Assembly (NCBI GenBank): GCA_027019045.1 | Contig: JALUXI010000155.1 | Location: 1 to 12,616, forward strand | Reading direction: 5' to 3' | Source of the DNA: Piscirickettsiaceae bacterium | GTDB lineage: Bacteria > Pseudomonadota > Gammaproteobacteria > Thiomicrospirales > Thiomicrospiraceae | Length of the DNA stretch: 12,616 nucleotides | Part shown: positions 1-6,690 of the stretch, one piece after another | Numbering within the stretch: the stretch's first letter is position 1 | How the letters are laid out: every line of letters begins with the position of its first letter | Program-made: the position numbers and the translations under genes | The notes under the pieces: model-generated | Told to the model about the DNA's origin: nothing | Database searches by the model: none | The model's input: only the letters and a program-made list of their open reading frames with translations

Positions 1-855
1 ATTCCAGCGAACGGTTGAACAGGCGTTATAGGTGGTCGGCCCTTTACAGCCCACTTTATAGAGGCAGTAACCTTTGCGAGCGCCTTCATCATCCCACTCT
101 TCTACAAACTGCCCTGCATCAAAGTGTGGACGGCGGTAGCATTTATCGTGGATGCGTTGAGAGTAGAACATCTTGGGACGACCTTGGCGGTCAAGTTCTG
201 GCACCTGGTCAAAGGTGAGCATATAGGTAATCACCCCTGTCATCACCTCTGCAATAGGTGGACAGCCAGGAACTTTGATAATCGGCTTGTCATAGCCGCC
301 GCCTAGGAATTGATGCACAGGGGTGGCTTGGGTGGGGTTCGGCTTGGCGGCTTGTACACAGCCCCAAGAGGCACAGGAACCCCAAGAGATAATGGCTTTG
401 GCATCTTCGGCCATGTATTTCAACTGTTCAGAGAAAGGTTTTCCACCAATGATACAAGACATTCCGTCTTGGTTTAGTGGTGGGTTGCCTTCCACAGCAA
501 GAATGTAGTTGCCTTTATATTTCTCTTTAATCTCCTCCAAAATCGCTTCAGCTTGATGACCTGCGGAGGCCATGATGGTGTCATCATAATCCAGTGAGAT
601 CATTGATAGCACCACATCTTTGGCAAGTGGGTGGGCGGAGCGGATAAAAGACTCTGAGCAGCAGGTACACTCCAGACCATGTAGCCAAATGACGGGGGTT
701 CTGGGCTTGGTTTCCATCGCATGGGCGATTTTTTGCGCATAAGCAGGTCCAAGACCGAGTGCGGCAGCGGTCAGGCTGCAATATTTTAGAAAGCTGCGAC
801 GGGTGATTCCTTGGCGTCGCATCACTTCATAGAAGGTTTCGATTTGTGATGACAT
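1..855 (-). CDS. hupS: Membrane-bound uptake [NiFe]-hydrogenase small subunit, O2-tolerant group 1d type (partial)
   Basis: Electron-transfer subunit of a periplasm-facing H2-oxidising hydrogenase. It carries three Fe-S clusters that pass electrons from the NiFe site to a membrane cytochrome b. The window holds 285 residues; family members are about 360-370, so the distal-cluster region and C-terminal membrane anchor lie off the left edge. Residues 18-24 (TRRSFLK) are a Tat motif, with cleavage likely after the AHA at 44-46. ECTCCSE (62-68) plus Cys161, Cys166 and Cys198 give the six-cysteine proximal [4Fe-3S] site that marks O2-tolerant enzymes such as E. coli HyaA and Ralstonia HoxK. His236 and Cys239, then Cys264, Cys270 and Cys279, are candidate distal/medial cluster ligands. 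A GAGGAA Shine-Dalgarno lies 5 nt before the ATG, and a sigma-54 element lies upstream. The match to remembered HyaA is close along the whole length, including the final TTYNACS-xRWN. hupL and hupC probably follow. Confidence 0.97.
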   Translation of the reverse strand, partial: MSSQIETFYEVMRRQGITRRSFLKYCSLTAAALGLGPAYAQKIAHAMETKPRTPVIWLHGLECTCCSESFIRSAHPLAKDVVLSMISLDYDDTIMASAGHQAEAILEEIKEKYKGNYILAVEGNPPLNQDGMSCIIGGKPFSEQLKYMAEDAKAIISWGSCASWGCVQAAKPNPTQATPVHQFLGGGYDKPIIKVPGCPPIAEVMTGVITYMLTFDQVPELDRQGRPKMFYSQRIHDKCYRRPHFDAGQFVEEWDDEGARKGYCLYKVGCKGPTTYNACSTVRWN

Positions 856-920
856 AGGTTTTCCTCATCTTGATTTTGCAATAGCGGTTGCAGGGTTCCA
901 CAACGGTTATCGCTGTTATA

Positions 921-936
921 GGCAAGGGCAGTACCA
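921..936 (-). promoter_or_regulatory. Sigma-54 (-24/-12) promoter for hupS
   Basis: Read on the minus strand this is TGGTACTGCCCTTGCC. It keeps the invariant GG and GC of the sigma-54 consensus TGGCACN5TTGCW at the exact 10-nt separation and matches most other positions. Transcription would start near 911, leaving a leader of about 55 nt before the hupS ATG. The cluster encodes its own NtrC-type activator (HupR), the class of protein such a promoter requires. Seen: the motif, spacing and orientation. Inferred: its activity. Confidence 0.75.
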
Positions 937-1011
937 TTTTTTGATAGACTTTATTTTTCAATAGGTTAAGGATATTTTTAAATAAAATAGGTGAATAAAA
1001 TAGCAAACCTT

Positions 1012-1024
1012 CTATTCATTGATT
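1012..1024 (-). promoter_or_regulatory. Possible IHF site between the activator dyad and the sigma-54 promoter
   Basis: The minus strand reads AATCAATGAATAG, which matches the IHF consensus WATCAANNNNTTR at all but one defined position. It lies in AT-rich DNA roughly 100 bp upstream of the predicted hupS start, between the promoter and the dyad at 1033-1051. DNA bending by IHF there is typical for sigma-54 hydrogenase promoters. AT-rich DNA yields chance matches easily, so confidence is low. Confidence 0.3.
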
Positions 1025-1032
1025 GGTGTTCA

Positions 1033-1051
1033 GTGAAAACAAAGTTTCCAC
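1033..1051. promoter_or_regulatory. Dyad-symmetric element, candidate upstream activator site
   Basis: GTGAAAACAAAGTTTCCAC is an inverted repeat with 8-nt arms around AAA; 7 of 8 arm positions pair. Its centre is about 130 bp upstream of the predicted sigma-54 start of hupS, the usual distance for an NtrC-family enhancer site. It is not the TTG-N5-CAA motif described for Rhodobacter capsulatus HupR, and I found no exact copy of that motif in 856-1170. It could alternatively serve the divergent hupD gene. Confidence 0.4.
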
Positions 1052-1077
1052 ATGAATGATGAGTGGTGTCATAAAAG

Positions 1078-1121
1078 AATGAAACATCAAGGATAAAAAA
1101 AATTGATTGTTAAGTTTCATT
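1078..1121. repeat. Inverted repeat AATGAAAC / GTTTCATT in the divergent control region
   Basis: AATGAAAC at 1078-1085 and its perfect reverse complement GTTTCATT at 1114-1121 are separated by 28 nt, which includes an A8 tract at 1095-1102. The GTTTC/GAAAC core also occurs in the dyad at 1033-1051, so three copies of the pentamer fall within about 75 bp. They may be half-sites for one regulator. The region is AT-rich, so chance cannot be excluded. Confidence 0.35.
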
Positions 1122-1136
1122 GAACTCTATTAGTAT
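1107..1136 (+). promoter_or_regulatory. Weak sigma-70-like promoter candidate for the hupD-led operon
   Basis: TTGTTA (1107-1112) and TAGTAT (1131-1136), 18 nt apart, each match 4 of 6 consensus positions and lie about 35 nt upstream of hupD. No sigma-54 element with correct spacing was seen facing hupD. If the long accessory operon has its own promoter it should be here. The match is too weak for certainty. Confidence 0.25.
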
Positions 1137-1170
1137 ATGTTGAAAATATTGTTGCCAGTTTGGAATAAAA

Positions 1171-1863
1171 ATGAAAACTTTAATTCTAGGAATCGGTAAT
1201 CTACTCTGGGCGGATGAGGGGTTTGGGATTCGTTGTGTGGAGTTGATGGATGCCACCTTTTCGTTTGATGAGTCGGTGGCGTTAATGGATGGCGGTACGC
1301 AAGGGATCTATCTGGTGCATCATGTACAGGAGGCGGATAATTTAGTGGTGTTTGATGCCATTGATTATGGTCTGCAACCTGGGGAGATAAAAGTGATTGA
1401 AAATGATGCGGTGCCTGCCTTTATGGGGTGTAAAAAGATGAGTCTGCACCAGACGGGATTTCAAGAAGTGCTTTCCACTGCTCAACTGATGGGGCAGTAT
1501 CCCCAAAACCTAGTGTTAATCGGGGTGCAACCCCAAGAGATTGAAGATTTTGGAGGGTCTTTAACGCCTGTGGTGGATGCCAAACGCACGGAGTGTGTGG
1601 AGATTGCGGCACACTATCTGCAAAAGTGGGGAGTGGCCTTTGAAAGAAAGCCCCAGCCTGAAACCGATTTGGTGCCAAAAGAGTTGGATAAGGCAAAGTA
1701 TGAACAGGAACGCCCTTCCGAAGAGGTGGCATGTCGTTTAGGGGATGAACGGGTGTTGGTGGGCGCTCAATTTGAGCTAAGAGAGCGACCGCTCCATGAA
1801 GGGATTAGCAATATTCGTCCTGTGCCAATTGATGGACGAAAACTATTTGAGGAAAAGCCATAA
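1171..1863 (+). CDS. hupD: Hydrogenase large-subunit maturation endopeptidase
   Basis: Nickel-dependent endopeptidase (HyaD/HoxM type) that removes the C-terminal tail of the large-subunit precursor after the NiFe centre is built. The first 155 residues follow the family closely: GIGNLLWADEG with Glu16, DAIDYG with Asp62, and KKMSLHQ with His93, the three nickel-contacting residues at their standard numbers. The ATG at 1171 places the conserved MKTLILGIGN at the very N-terminus. At 230 residues it is about 35 longer than E. coli HyaD (195 by memory). The extra length is a charged tail from about residue 158 in which I recognise no domain. It is first gene of the plus-strand operon, and its TAA overlaps the hupF ATG by 1 nt. 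Confidence 0.95.
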   Translation: MKTLILGIGNLLWADEGFGIRCVELMDATFSFDESVALMDGGTQGIYLVHHVQEADNLVVFDAIDYGLQPGEIKVIENDAVPAFMGCKKMSLHQTGFQEVLSTAQLMGQYPQNLVLIGVQPQEIEDFGGSLTPVVDAKRTECVEIAAHYLQKWGVAFERKPQPETDLVPKELDKAKYEQERPSEEVACRLGDERVLVGAQFELRERPLHEGISNIRPVPIDGRKLFEEKP

Positions 1864-2168
1864 TGTGTATTGGTATCCCCATGCAGATTGTACAGAGTGA
1901 GGGGCTGGTGGCCATTTGTCGCAATGATGAAGAGCAGCGGCAAGAGAAGGTGGACTTATCACTGGTTGGTGAGCAGCCAGAAGGAGTATGGGTGCTGGTA
2001 TTTATGGGAGCGGCTCGGGAAGTGATTGAACCTGAAGCCCTAGAGCAGATGCTCCAAGCTCGAAAGGCGATGGCAGCGGCCTTGCGGGGAGAGTCGGTGG
2101 ATGACTTTTTTGCCGACCTTGTCAACCGAGAACCAGAATTACCCGATTTTTTAAAACAGCAGTCATAA
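1863..2168 (+). CDS. hupF: HupF/HoxL, HypC-family large-subunit chaperone
   Basis: Small HypC-family chaperone dedicated to the uptake hydrogenase. HoxL-type proteins are thought to help HupK/HoxV hand the Fe(CN)2CO unit to the large-subunit precursor, especially in air. MCIGIPMQ exposes the essential Cys2 after Met removal. Where true HypC has HVGFA, this protein has VFMGAARE, the form typical of HupF, so it is a paralogue and not the HypC of this cluster (8165-8467). It is 101 residues, with a C-terminal extension after about residue 75 as in other HupF proteins. Translation is probably coupled to hupD through the TAATG overlap. Confidence 0.93.
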   Translation: MCIGIPMQIVQSEGLVAICRNDEEQRQEKVDLSLVGEQPEGVWVLVFMGAAREVIEPEALEQMLQARKAMAAALRGESVDDFFADLVNREPELPDFLKQQS

Positions 2169-2189
2169 AAGCATAAAAGAGGGCAGCCT

Positions 2190-2600
2190 ATGCCAAGAAC
2201 ATTGATTCATAAAATTGTAGCGGAACATCAGTATCCACTGCTTACAGAAGAGAACTATGCACAGAGCGTTTCACAAGAGGCAGTAAGCATGGTGGTCTTT
2301 GCAGGCGACCCCAAACGCTACCCTGAAGCACTGGATGTCATTGTGGTGGTGCCAGAGTTGGAAAAAGCCTTTCCTGATGCTTTTAAAGTCTCGGTGGTGG
2401 CAGAAGAGGCAGAGCGAGCCTTGGCACAACAATATGCCATTACCGCATGGCCTGCACTGGTGTTTTTAAAACAGGGGCAATATGTCGATAAGATCGCACG
2501 AATTCAAGATTGGCAAGTCTATCTAGAAGAGATTCCGAAAATTTTAACCAAAGCCCCCACTCGAAACCCCTCGATTGGGATTGGCATTGAGGTGAAGTGA
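2190..2600 (+). CDS. hupG: HupG/HyaE thioredoxin-fold chaperone for the hydrogenase small subunit
   Basis: HyaE/HoxO-family chaperone that binds the Tat signal-bearing small subunit before export. The 136 residues show the thioredoxin-like pattern: a strand at about 32-37 (MVVFAG), then ITAWPALVFLKQGQ near 88-101, where WP sits at the place of the thioredoxin cis-proline. There is no CxxC active site, as expected for a binding protein and not a redox enzyme. The start at 2190 follows a GAGGG-type ribosome site. The TGA overlaps the hupH ATG by 1 nt, and the neighbours (hupF, hupH) are in the usual order. Confidence 0.92.
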   Translation: MPRTLIHKIVAEHQYPLLTEENYAQSVSQEAVSMVVFAGDPKRYPEALDVIVVVPELEKAFPDAFKVSVVAEEAERALAQQYAITAWPALVFLKQGQYVDKIARIQDWQVYLEEIPKILTKAPTRNPSIGIGIEVK

Positions 2601-3469
2601 TGTCGCAATATAAAGAGTTGACCATTCCTGTTTCTGTCGTAGGACCAGGCTCTCAGCCAGAGAGTGAAGATGGCATGGTGTTGGATTATATGAAAATGCC
2701 TGATGATATGAGCGTTTTCCATGCCCCTGTGATGATGGATGACAGCATCTACAACTACCCAGCCGCCCATGAAGTGGTGCAGCAGGTGATGGTGGCTTTG
2801 GGCGAATTTGAACAAGCCCAATCTCCTGTACTCATCGATTTAGGGCAGTTACCTGCTGAAGAGCTTGATTTTATTAACCGCTTCTTTGGTGAAGGGGAAG
2901 TAGCGGTCATCTTTAACCAAGACCAGAGTGAATACCGTATCCAAGAAACGGTGTTGGCGGGGGTGTGGCGCATTGCTGGACAGCATGCAGGTCAGCCGTT
3001 TCAGGCAATTGAAGTGGCAAAGGTGCCGCAAATTGTTTATGAGCAGACCTTCGCACAAGCACAGAAAAGTCTCACCCTGCCCGACCCCCTGCCTGCTGGG
3101 GTCATCAATGCCCCTGCTGTATTGATGGAGTTAAGTGACAAGGCACAGAACTACCAAGCAGGTGATGATGCCCATGTGATTAATCTCACCCTTCTCCCCC
3201 AGTCGCCTGAAGACTTGGATTTATTGGGTGAGCAGCTAGGGGAAGGGCCAGCCGTGTTTTTAAGTCGAGGCTATGGCAGTTGTCGAGTCACCTCAACCCA
3301 CTTAAAGTACACTTGGTGGGTGCAGTACTTTAATTCTGAAGACAAATTGATTCTCAATACGCTAGAAGTGGTGGATGTGCCGATTGTCACTCAAGCCTCC
3401 AATGAAGATATTGCCGATAGCTTTGAGCGAATTGGAGAAATGTTGGAGTCCGTGCGTGAAACACAATAG
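2600..3469 (+). CDS. hupH: HupH/HyaF hydrogenase small-subunit maturation protein
   Basis: HyaF/HoxQ-family accessory protein of 289 residues. It works with HupG/HoxO on the small subunit, and loss in relatives impairs enzymes working in air. The N-terminal stretch (IPVSVVGPGSQPE) and the C-terminal domain at about 225-265 (RGYGSCR followed by WWVQYFNS and LILNTLEVV) are recognisable family blocks. A GTG at 2597 is in frame, but the ATG at 2600 overlaps the hupG stop as TGATG, with a GAGGTG ribosome site just upstream, so I prefer 2600. The last 14 nt overlap the preferred GTG start of the rubredoxin gene. Confidence 0.93.
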   Translation: MSQYKELTIPVSVVGPGSQPESEDGMVLDYMKMPDDMSVFHAPVMMDDSIYNYPAAHEVVQQVMVALGEFEQAQSPVLIDLGQLPAEELDFINRFFGEGEVAVIFNQDQSEYRIQETVLAGVWRIAGQHAGQPFQAIEVAKVPQIVYEQTFAQAQKSLTLPDPLPAGVINAPAVLMELSDKAQNYQAGDDAHVINLTLLPQSPEDLDLLGEQLGEGPAVFLSRGYGSCRVTSTHLKYTWWVQYFNSEDKLILNTLEVVDVPIVTQASNEDIADSFERIGEMLESVRETQ

Positions 3470-3692
3470 TCCTGAAATCAAAAAAGGGTTTGAAGGCTCC
3501 TACTTGGGAGATGATTCCCAGTTGCAAGATGATAGCCGAATGGAGTGTAAAATCTGTTGGTATGTTTATGATCCAGATGAGGGTGATGACTATTGGCAAG
3601 TCCCACCTGGCACCCCTTTTAGCCAGTTGCCGCCCGAGTGGCGATGTCCACAGTGTGATGGTGACAAAGCTCAGTTTATGGTGGTGGAATAG
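3456..3692 (+). CDS. hupI: Rubredoxin HupI/HoxR
   Basis: Small one-iron electron carrier. HoxR-type rubredoxins support formation or protection of the small subunit's proximal cluster under O2. The iron site is CKIC and CPQC within MECKICWYVYDPDEGD and WRCPQCDGD, the classic CxxC...CxxC layout. I start it at GTG 3456, which lies 7 nt after a GGAG inside hupH and gives 78 residues. The N-terminal FEGSYLGD segment this includes resembles that of other HupI/HoxR proteins. An ATG at 3541 would give only 50 residues and lose that segment. It overlaps hupH by 14 nt in another frame and precedes hupJ by 11 nt. Confidence 0.92.
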   Translation: MKHNSPEIKKGFEGSYLGDDSQLQDDSRMECKICWYVYDPDEGDDYWQVPPGTPFSQLPPEWRCPQCDGDKAQFMVVE

Positions 3693-3703
3693 GGGGTTGG
3701 GCA

Positions 3704-4309
3704 ATGGCAGCGTTTGATGGCCAGCAGTGGGGTGAGGCTTTAGAACAGTATTTTGAAGCCATATACCATGACAAAATGCAAGGGTTGCCCATTGTCAATT
3801 CTAATATGCAGGTACGGCTTGCCTGTCTAAAAGCTGTGAGAGAAGGGGTTTACCTTGGCGCACTGGTCACCCCTTGGTTTATTAACCTTCTTTTGAAAAT
3901 GGTTCAGCAAAATGAAAGTGATGTGCGTGACCGCCACCTTGAGTTTTATCCAGAGATAGGCGTGGGTGAAAAAGTGGTGATGAAGTTTCCATCAGGACAA
4001 TATGAAATGCTGGTCAACCACCAGCCAACTTTGGGCTACTTTTATACCTGTGCATTATTTTCTGATATGCACAGTATCGAAAATCAAGCTGTGGCGGAAG
4101 AGGTGGCTCAACAGTGTGTGCATTTGGTGTTTGATGAAGCGGCTAAAGCGCCGAACCTCTTTCGACCAGTACAAAACGATGTACTTATGAATGAACAGCA
4201 CACAAAAAATGCACAAAAAACCGAAAAAATGCCAAAATCCCCAGTCCCGCAGGTTCAAACAGCTTCTCGGCGGGATTTTTTGCGTTTAAATAGGGTGGAT
4301 AAAGTGTAA
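3704..4309 (+). CDS. hupJ: HupJ/HoxT, HybE-family small-subunit chaperone
   Basis: HybE-family chaperone of 201 residues, thought to bind the small-subunit Tat signal and delay export until assembly. Family blocks are MQGLPIVNSNMQV (about 25-37), YLGALVTPWFINLLL (about 49-63), a GEKVVMKFPSGQYE segment and CALFSDM near 120. Residues from about 160 form a polar linker rich in Lys, Asn and Gln. The protein ends ASRRDFLRLNRVDKV. HybE proteins carry a C-terminal RRALLFG-like motif at this place, but here it reads almost exactly like a Tat consensus. A GGGGG ribosome site precedes the ATG. The TAA overlaps the hupK ATG by 1 nt. Confidence 0.88.
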   Translation: MAAFDGQQWGEALEQYFEAIYHDKMQGLPIVNSNMQVRLACLKAVREGVYLGALVTPWFINLLLKMVQQNESDVRDRHLEFYPEIGVGEKVVMKFPSGQYEMLVNHQPTLGYFYTCALFSDMHSIENQAVAEEVAQQCVHLVFDEAAKAPNLFRPVQNDVLMNEQHTKNAQKTEKMPKSPVPQVQTASRRDFLRLNRVDKV

Positions 4310-5445
4310 TGGTCGATTTACAGGGGCAGATTCAGATTCAGCGAATGCCATTAAAGGTGGTATCTGTACGCCCTTTTGCACTGCAAAACCTCTTGCAAAG
4401 TCGAACGCCCGAGCAGGTCGTATCATTTGTGGGGCTGGCGTATAGTTTGTGTGGGCAGGCACAGCAGAGTGCGGCACGGCTGGCATTGATGTCAGAGTTG
4501 TCTGTGGCTCAACGCCATCAGATGCAAACGGCGGTGATGGTGGAAAGCCTAAAAGAGCATTTTCTGGCCTTGGTACAATTGCTAGAACAGCTCAAACTCT
4601 GTACGCCTAAACAGCATCAGCAGTGGTTACAGGGGGTGGGGCAGTGGGTTGATCTGGTCAAACAGGCCGCATCGGTACAAGCATTCAAACAGTTATTACA
4701 AACCATTCAACAGCGATTTTTAGCGTTAGGGGCTGACCTGCAAGATGCCTACCCGCAATGTACACCCAATAGCCCGCTCTATAAAGCGATGCAGAGTTTT
4801 GAGTGTGAGGATTATCAAGGCAATATGCAACTGCTCGATGGATTGCACGCCGCCCCTTTGGAGGTGGAGCAGTTGGCTCAGCCCGTGGAGAAATGGCATC
4901 AGTGGATAGCGACCCCCACTTTAGCAGGCCAGCCTTTAGAGAACAGTGCTTGGAGCCGCATTCTACACCGTCAGAAGCAGACAAGCGCTTTAGCAGGGGT
5001 CAGTGAGTTGACACAACCAAAGTTGGGTCGTCATCAGAAATTGAGTCGTTTTTTGCAGCAGCGATTGATGGCCAAGGTGGTGGATGCGGCAGGTTGGATG
5101 CAGCGATTGCAGCAGCCGCCTGAAGCGGTGACGGATGTTTTTGAGTGGATGCAGGTGGACGATTACCGCTATGCTTGGGTGGAAACGGCCAGAGGACGAT
5201 TGATGCACTGGGCAAAAGTGGATGAACAGGCGAAGGGTGCCTCAACCACTATTCAAGCCTATGCCATTTGCGCCCCGACGGAATGGAATTTTCACCCCAA
5301 AGGCATTGCTTGGCAGGCACTCAATGTCTTGCCCAAGCACTTAACAGAGAGTTGTTGGCAAAATCATGCACGGTTGATTGCACAGGTGATTGACCCCTGC
5401 GTGCCACTGTCGTTTGCAAAACAAGCGGGAGCCATCCATGCATGA
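4309..5445 (+). CDS. hupK: HupK/HoxV large-subunit-like assembly scaffold
   Basis: Accessory protein of 378 residues distantly related to the hydrogenase large subunit. HoxV is proposed as a scaffold that carries the Fe(CN)2CO unit to the large-subunit precursor together with HoxL. Degenerate remains of the catalytic motifs are visible. The N-terminal region at about 34-58 has a single Cys48 where large subunits have RxCxxC. The C-terminal region has IDPCVPLSF (361-369), keeping the first Cys of DPCxxCxxH but not the second Cys or the His. This fits a non-catalytic homologue. The middle is Gln/Leu-rich and poorly conserved. It is translationally coupled to hupJ and overlaps hypA by 8 nt. Confidence 0.88.
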   Translation: MVDLQGQIQIQRMPLKVVSVRPFALQNLLQSRTPEQVVSFVGLAYSLCGQAQQSAARLALMSELSVAQRHQMQTAVMVESLKEHFLALVQLLEQLKLCTPKQHQQWLQGVGQWVDLVKQAASVQAFKQLLQTIQQRFLALGADLQDAYPQCTPNSPLYKAMQSFECEDYQGNMQLLDGLHAAPLEVEQLAQPVEKWHQWIATPTLAGQPLENSAWSRILHRQKQTSALAGVSELTQPKLGRHQKLSRFLQQRLMAKVVDAAGWMQRLQQPPEAVTDVFEWMQVDDYRYAWVETARGRLMHWAKVDEQAKGASTTIQAYAICAPTEWNFHPKGIAWQALNVLPKHLTESCWQNHARLIAQVIDPCVPLSFAKQAGAIHA

Positions 5446-5779
5446 GATGTCTATTTGTGAAGGCATTTTGCTTACACTGGAAGAGGAAGCGCAAAAGCAG
5501 CATTTTCACCGAGTCAAACAGGTGTGGCTGGAGATAGGGGTGTTTGCGGGTGTGGAGCCACAGGCATTGCAGTTTGGCTGGGAGGTGGTGACTCGCAACA
5601 CTTTAGCAGAGGGGGCTTTTCTGCATATTATTGATGAACCAGGTCAGGCGTGGTGCTTGGACTGTTCACAAACGGTCTCGATTCAGAACCGTTTTGATGA
5701 CTGTCCAAATTGTGGCTCACATCTGTTACAAGTGACCGCAGGCGAAGCCATGCGAATTAAAGAATTGGAGGTAGATTAA
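5438..5779 (+). CDS. hypA: Hydrogenase nickel-insertion protein HypA
   Basis: Metallochaperone that, with HypB, delivers nickel to the large subunit. The 113 residues begin MHEMSICEG, where His2 and Glu3 belong to the nickel site. A structural zinc site is formed by Cys73, Cys76, Cys89 and Cys92 (CLDC and CPNC). An in-frame upstream ATG at 5390 would add 16 residues, but His2 must sit next to the N-terminus, so the ATG at 5438 is right. It overlaps the end of hupK by 8 nt and is followed after 1 nt by hypB. Confidence 0.97.
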   Translation: MHEMSICEGILLTLEEEAQKQHFHRVKQVWLEIGVFAGVEPQALQFGWEVVTRNTLAEGAFLHIIDEPGQAWCLDCSQTVSIQNRFDDCPNCGSHLLQVTAGEAMRIKELEVD

Positions 5780-5780
5780 G

Positions 5781-6689
5781 ATGTGTACAGTATGTGGTTG
5801 TGGAGAAGGGGAAGTTACAGTTGAAGGGCATGAACATGAGCATGGACATCACCACCATCATGACCACAGTCACTCACACCCTCACAATGAGCAGGGCGAT
5901 TTACACTATGGACAAGGTCCCGCCCATGCCCACGCACCAGGGATGAGCCAAAGCCGCATGGTGGAGATTGAGCAGAATATTTTGTCCAAAAATGATGAAT
6001 ACGCCCATGACAACCGCCACCTGTTTGGACATAAGGGGCTGTTTGTACTGAATTTGGTCTCCAGTCCTGGTTCAGGAAAGACCACACTGCTAACCGAGAC
6101 GGTCAATCGCTTGAAAGCGCAGGTTCCCTTGGCGGTGATTGAGGGTGACCAGCAAACCGCCAATGATGCAGACCGCATTCGACAAACAGGGGTCAAGGCG
6201 ATTCAGGTCAATACAGGCAAAGGGTGTCACTTGGATGCCCATATGGTGGGTCATGCGGTATCACATTTGCAGATGGCCGATTATGGCATCCTATTTATTG
6301 AGAATGTGGGGAATTTAGTCTGTCCTTCAGCATTTGACTTGGGTGAGGATCACAAGGTGGCGATTTTGTCAGTGACCGAAGGCGAGGACAAGCCGATTAA
6401 GTATCCTGATATGTTTGCGGCAGCGGACTTGATGCTGCTGAACAAGGTGGATTTATTGCCGCATTTGGATTTTGATGTGGCGGCGTGTATTCGTTATGCC
6501 CAGAAGGTCAACCCGCACATTGAAGTGATTCAAGTCTCTGCTAAAAGTGGTGAAGGGATGCAGGCTTGGCTCGACTGGTTATTAAGTCGTCGTCACCAAA
6601 AACTGCAAGCGATTGCCGAGCGGTTAAAGGCGCAAACGACAGCGATAGAGGCGGCATTGCAAGCAACTTCACCTCGGGATGGTCTATAA
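5781..6689 (+). CDS. hypB: Hydrogenase nickel-incorporation GTPase HypB with histidine-rich N-terminus
   Basis: GTPase that stores and delivers nickel in partnership with HypA. The N-terminus carries the CxxCGC high-affinity metal motif (CTVCGCG, residues 2-8). A histidine-rich stretch follows, with 15 His between residues 17 and 51 including five in a row. The G domain shows a P-loop (SSPGSGKTT, 94-102), EGDQQT (121-126), NKVD (221-224), and the interface metal ligands Cys149-His150 and Cys181. The 302 residues are full length. A GGAGG ribosome site lies inside the end of hypA. The poly-His stretch suggests nickel storage in addition to GTP-gated transfer. Confidence 0.97.
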   Translation: MCTVCGCGEGEVTVEGHEHEHGHHHHHDHSHSHPHNEQGDLHYGQGPAHAHAPGMSQSRMVEIEQNILSKNDEYAHDNRHLFGHKGLFVLNLVSSPGSGKTTLLTETVNRLKAQVPLAVIEGDQQTANDADRIRQTGVKAIQVNTGKGCHLDAHMVGHAVSHLQMADYGILFIENVGNLVCPSAFDLGEDHKVAILSVTEGEDKPIKYPDMFAAADLMLLNKVDLLPHLDFDVAACIRYAQKVNPHIEVIQVSAKSGEGMQAWLDWLLSRRHQKLQAIAERLKAQTTAIEAALQATSPRDGL

Positions 6690-6690
6690 G

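Noticed and set aside
124..508. Plus-strand open frames over the left edge
   Set aside because: They are antisense to the clearly conserved hupS coding sequence and have no family resemblance.
878..917. Bulged hairpin in the hupS leader (GTTG/CAAC with AGCG/CGCT)
   Set aside because: Arms are only 4 bp each with a 6-nt bulge, and the outer arm falls at the predicted transcription start, so it cannot be supported as a regulatory RNA.
2424..2440. TGGCAC...ATGC in hupG as a sigma-54 promoter
   Set aside because: The GG-GC spacing is 11 nt, one too many, and the site is inside a coding region with coupled genes on both sides.
3387..3704. 105-codon minus-strand frame opposite the rubredoxin gene
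   Set aside because: The plus strand holds a rubredoxin with both CxxC pairs; the antisense product looks random.
5356..5371. TGGCAAAATCATGCA near the end of hupK as a hypA promoter
   Set aside because: Spacing is one nucleotide short and the -12 block lacks TTGC.
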